Of a stretch of 64,000 nt of DNA, positions 62,100 to 64,000 are shown piece after piece. Origin of the DNA: Luteimonas huabeiensis HB2 (GTDB lineage: Bacteria > Pseudomonadota > Gammaproteobacteria > Xanthomonadales > Xanthomonadaceae); assembly GCF_000559025.1 (NCBI RefSeq), contig NZ_JAAN01000030.1, positions 1-64,000 of the forward strand, given 5' to 3'. Positions within the stretch are counted from its first letter, which is position 1. Every line of letters starts with the position of its first letter. A program made the position numbers and the translations under genes. The notes under the pieces are model-generated. The model did not search any database. It was not told the DNA's origin and was given only the letters and a program-made list of their open reading frames with translations.

Positions 62100-63185
62100 C
62101 TAGAAGCCCGGGCGCCGGAACGCGGCGAAGGCCTCGGGCAGCGACTGCACCACCCCGCAATAGCCCGGGTCGTAGCCGGGCAGCCGGCCCAGTTCGTTGC
62201 GGAACCCGGGGCTGCGCAGGAGCGCGACCAGGCCGTCGAGCCGGTCGCTCTCCAGGGCGGCAGCGCGGCAGACGAAGAAGTAGTGCTCGGTCGCCAGCGG
62301 CACGAACTCCAGGCCATAGCGGCGCGCCGGCGGCTCCAGCGCGAAACCGGCGTCGGCGAGCCCGCTGGCCACGTAGGCGGCCACCGCCGCGTGGGTCAGT
62401 TCCTCGACCTCGCAGGCGCCGATCGCATCGAAATCCACCCCATCGCGCGCCAGCAGGCGCTCGAACAGCAACCGCGAGCCGGAGCCGGGCTGGCGGTGGA
62501 TGAAGCGCAGCCCCGGGCGCGCGAGGTCGGCCAGGCGCTGCAGGCCGAGCGGATTGCCCGGCGCCAGCACCAGGCCCTGGCGGCGCATGGCCAGGTGCAC
62601 GATGCGGTCGCCCTCGATGTCGAGCCGGTCGGCGTAGTGCGCCGCCACCTCGCGCTCCAGGTCGCCGATCGGCAGGTGCATGCCGGCCAGTTCGCAACTG
62701 CCGCTGCGCAGCGCCGAGAGCGCGTCGTCCGGGCTGCGGTACTTGAGATCGAGCGGCAGTCCGGCCTCGGACAGCGCGCGCCGCAGCGCCTCGACGCCGA
62801 AGCCGTGCGAGGCGTGCATGCGCAGCGGCGCGGCACCGTGGCTGACCACCCGTTCCAGTTCGGCCTCCACCTCGGTCGCCAGGCTGTCGAGCGTGGGCGA
62901 CAGCCGCGCGCGGATGCGGCTGTCGGCCCAGACCAGGCGCTCGCCGAGCGCGGTCAGCTGCGCGCCGCGTCCGCGCGTTCCGCGCAGCAGCGGCTGGCCG
63001 AAGACCTCGCGCCCCTGCTCCAGCAGGCCCCAGGCGTAGCGGTAGGACAACCCGACCCGGCGCGCGCCGGCGGCCAGCGAGCCGTGCGCGCGCACCGCGA
63101 CCAGCAGGTCCACCAGGTGCGGCGACAGGCGCGCGCCGTCGGCGTTCTCGAGCTCCCAGCGCGGCTGGATGCGCACCTTGTACAT
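62100..63185 (-). CDS. ModE-like HTH regulator with periplasmic-binding-protein effector domain
   Basis: 361 aa. The N-terminal winged helix (LVDLLVAVRAHGSLAAGARR, VGLSYRYAWGLLEQGREVFG, then LLRGTRGRGAQLTALGERLV) is of the ModE/LysR-like type. Residues 115-350 are a PBP-like domain (PLRMHASHGFGVEALRRAL, LAGMHLPIGD, FIHRQPGSGSRLLFERLL, AAYVASGLADAGFALEPPA) of the kind that binds molybdate or a small anion. The ATG at 63185, after GAGAGGGA, is preferred over one 12 codons upstream. It is divergent from the transporter and probably controls it. Confidence 0.82.
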   Translation of the reverse strand: MYKVRIQPRWELENADGARLSPHLVDLLVAVRAHGSLAAGARRVGLSYRYAWGLLEQGREVFGQPLLRGTRGRGAQLTALGERLVWADSRIRARLSPTLDSLATEVEAELERVVSHGAAPLRMHASHGFGVEALRRALSEAGLPLDLKYRSPDDALSALRSGSCELAGMHLPIGDLEREVAAHYADRLDIEGDRIVHLAMRRQGLVLAPGNPLGLQRLADLARPGLRFIHRQPGSGSRLLFERLLARDGVDFDAIGACEVEELTHAAVAAYVASGLADAGFALEPPARRYGLEFVPLATEHYFFVCRAAALESDRLDGLVALLRSPGFRNELGRLPGYDPGYCGVVQSLPEAFAAFRRPGF

Positions 63186-63228
63186 CGCTTCCCTCTCGAC
63201 ATCGACGCTGCGGCGCAACATGCGCCAG

Positions 63229-63245
63229 AGCCGATTTAATCGGCT
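63229..63245. promoter_or_regulatory. palindromic operator candidate AGCCGATT-T-AATCGGCT
   Basis: A perfect 8-bp inverted repeat about one base, 44 bases upstream of the regulator start. A further half-site AGCCGAAT lies at 63252-63259. Its position suits autorepression. Confidence 0.55.
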
Positions 63246-63326
63246 TGTTTTAGCCGAATGTTAGACCATCGCAGGCGGGGACGTGTGGACGATTTGTTCT
63301 AGAATTGCGGCACTTTGTCCCACTCA

Positions 63327-63346
63327 ATATGTTCTTCAGAACATAT
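63327..63346. promoter_or_regulatory. palindromic operator candidate upstream of the OFA transporter
   Basis: ATATGTTCT-TC-AGAACATAT is a perfect 9-bp inverted repeat, 40 bases before the transporter ATG. A related TGTTCTAGAATT sits at 63296-63307, so two sites about 32 bases apart may bind the same protein. Confidence 0.6.
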
Positions 63347-63386
63347 CGGGTGTCGTCCTCGCAACCGAGAACCACGGGGAGGCCTC

Positions 63387-64000
63387 ATGGCCAACAGCAA
63401 TGCCGGTGCGCTGCCCGCCACCGCGATCCACGACAACGGACTGCTCTCCAAGGCAAGGATCGTCGCCAAACCCGGCTTCAACCGCTGGCTGGTCCCGCCG
63501 GCGGCCCTGGCCATCCACCTGTGCATCGGCATGGCCTACGGCTTCAGCGTGTTCTGGCTGCCGCTGTCGATGGCGGTGGGCATCACCGAGCCGGTCGCCT
63601 GCGCCGCCGACATGGGCTTCTTCCAGCGCATCGTCTCGTCCAGCTGCGACTGGCGGGTCTCCGAGCTGGGCTGGATGTACACCTTGTTCTTCGTGCTGCT
63701 GGGCTGCTCGGCGGCGATCTGGGGCGGCTGGCTGGAACGCGCCGGGCCGCGCAAGGCGGGCGTCGTCTCGGCGCTGTGCTGGTGCGGCGGCCTGCTGATC
63801 TCGGCGCTCGGCGTGCACCTGCACCAGATCTGGATGCTCTGGCTGGGCTCGGGCGTGATCGGCGGCATCGGCCTGGGGCTGGGCTACATCTCGCCGGTCT
63901 CCACGCTGATCAAGTGGTTCCCCGACCGCCGCGGCATGGCCACCGGCATGGCGATCATGGGCTTCGGCGGCGGCGCGCTGATCGGCAGCCCGCTGGCGGA
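63387..64000 (+). CDS. OFA-family major facilitator transporter (5' part, runs off the window)
   Basis: The first 204 residues of an MFS carrier of the oxalate/formate antiporter family. Five to six helices are visible (LAIHLCIGMAYGFSVFWLPL, LGWMYTLFFVLLGCSAAIWG, AGVVSALCWCGGLLISALGV, IWMLWLGSGVIGGIGLGLGY). The family loops are GGWLERAGPRKAG after helix 2 and TLIKWFPDRRGMATGMAIMG after helix 4. An insert with three cysteines (VACAADMGFFQRIVSSSCDW) lies between helices 1 and 2. GGGGAGG lies 5 bases before the ATG. Transport of formate, oxalate or pyruvate is the family expectation; a formate-related gene may follow outside the window. Confidence 0.85.
   Translation, partial: MANSNAGALPATAIHDNGLLSKARIVAKPGFNRWLVPPAALAIHLCIGMAYGFSVFWLPLSMAVGITEPVACAADMGFFQRIVSSSCDWRVSELGWMYTLFFVLLGCSAAIWGGWLERAGPRKAGVVSALCWCGGLLISALGVHLHQIWMLWLGSGVIGGIGLGLGYISPVSTLIKWFPDRRGMATGMAIMGFGGGALIGSPLA

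Overview
The window is about 70 % G+C and densely packed with genes. Its content points to a Xanthomonadaceae/Lysobacteraceae gammaproteobacterium (Lysobacter, Luteimonas or a relative). Supporting points are the gene set (Bpt leucyltransferase, Tat-exported OpgD, a short DUF2007-type 'pathogenicity-like' protein, paired M16 peptidases, intracellular PHB depolymerase), the many GTG/TTG starts and ATGA/GTGA overlaps, and dispersed CCCGCTTGCGGGAGAAGG hairpin arrays. The assignment rests on protein resemblance and composition only; no rRNA or tRNA gene was seen.

Layout. 1-30.5 kb is ordinary chromosome: a truncated gene at the left edge, hydrolase/MOSC and amidase genes, tesB, a membrane-fused ECF sigma factor, a LysR regulator, an EF-hand protein, bpt, an exported endonuclease/phosphatase-family lipoprotein, hutG-like, a LysR/serine-hydrolase divergent pair, glutathione reductase with a DadA-like oxidase, slyD, two NlpC/P60 lytic enzymes, an SBF transporter, a paired M16 peptidase operon, opgD, a dicarboxylate-type symporter, alkaline phosphatase, and 3-hydroxybutyrate dehydrogenase coupled to a patatin.

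30.5-38.1 kb is an accessory island with lower and uneven G+C. All its genes lie on the minus strand and form a split Rhs/YD-repeat system. A 1288-aa YD-repeat protein with six fibronectin-III-like repeats is followed by a short exported Rhs-core protein carrying a JAB/DUF4329-like tip, then a lipoprotein that is a candidate immunity protein, and finally a separate 604-aa exported Rhs amino-terminal module. Each Rhs piece has its own signal peptide. A 153-bp MITE-like element with 22-bp inverted ends and an 8-bp target duplication sits inside the island.

38.5-64 kb is chromosome again: hemJ, a methyltransferase, phaZ, a PadR/DUF1700 pair, an exported cyclophilin, a DUF4349 lipoprotein and a GFA protein. 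A six-gene DUF4159-MoxR-DUF58-BatA-type envelope operon follows, then a tldD2-tldD1-tldE cluster in which both TldD proteins carry Tat signals, a DUF885 lipoprotein, and a ModE-like regulator divergent from an oxalate/formate-family transporter that runs off the right edge.

Themes. PHB mobilisation is represented by phaZ and bdhA at separate loci. Envelope biogenesis and proteolysis are prominent (OpgD, C40, M16, Tld, DUF885, MoxR cluster). The same hairpin-rich repeat family occupies four intergenic spaces, and one copy shows clear marks of transposition.
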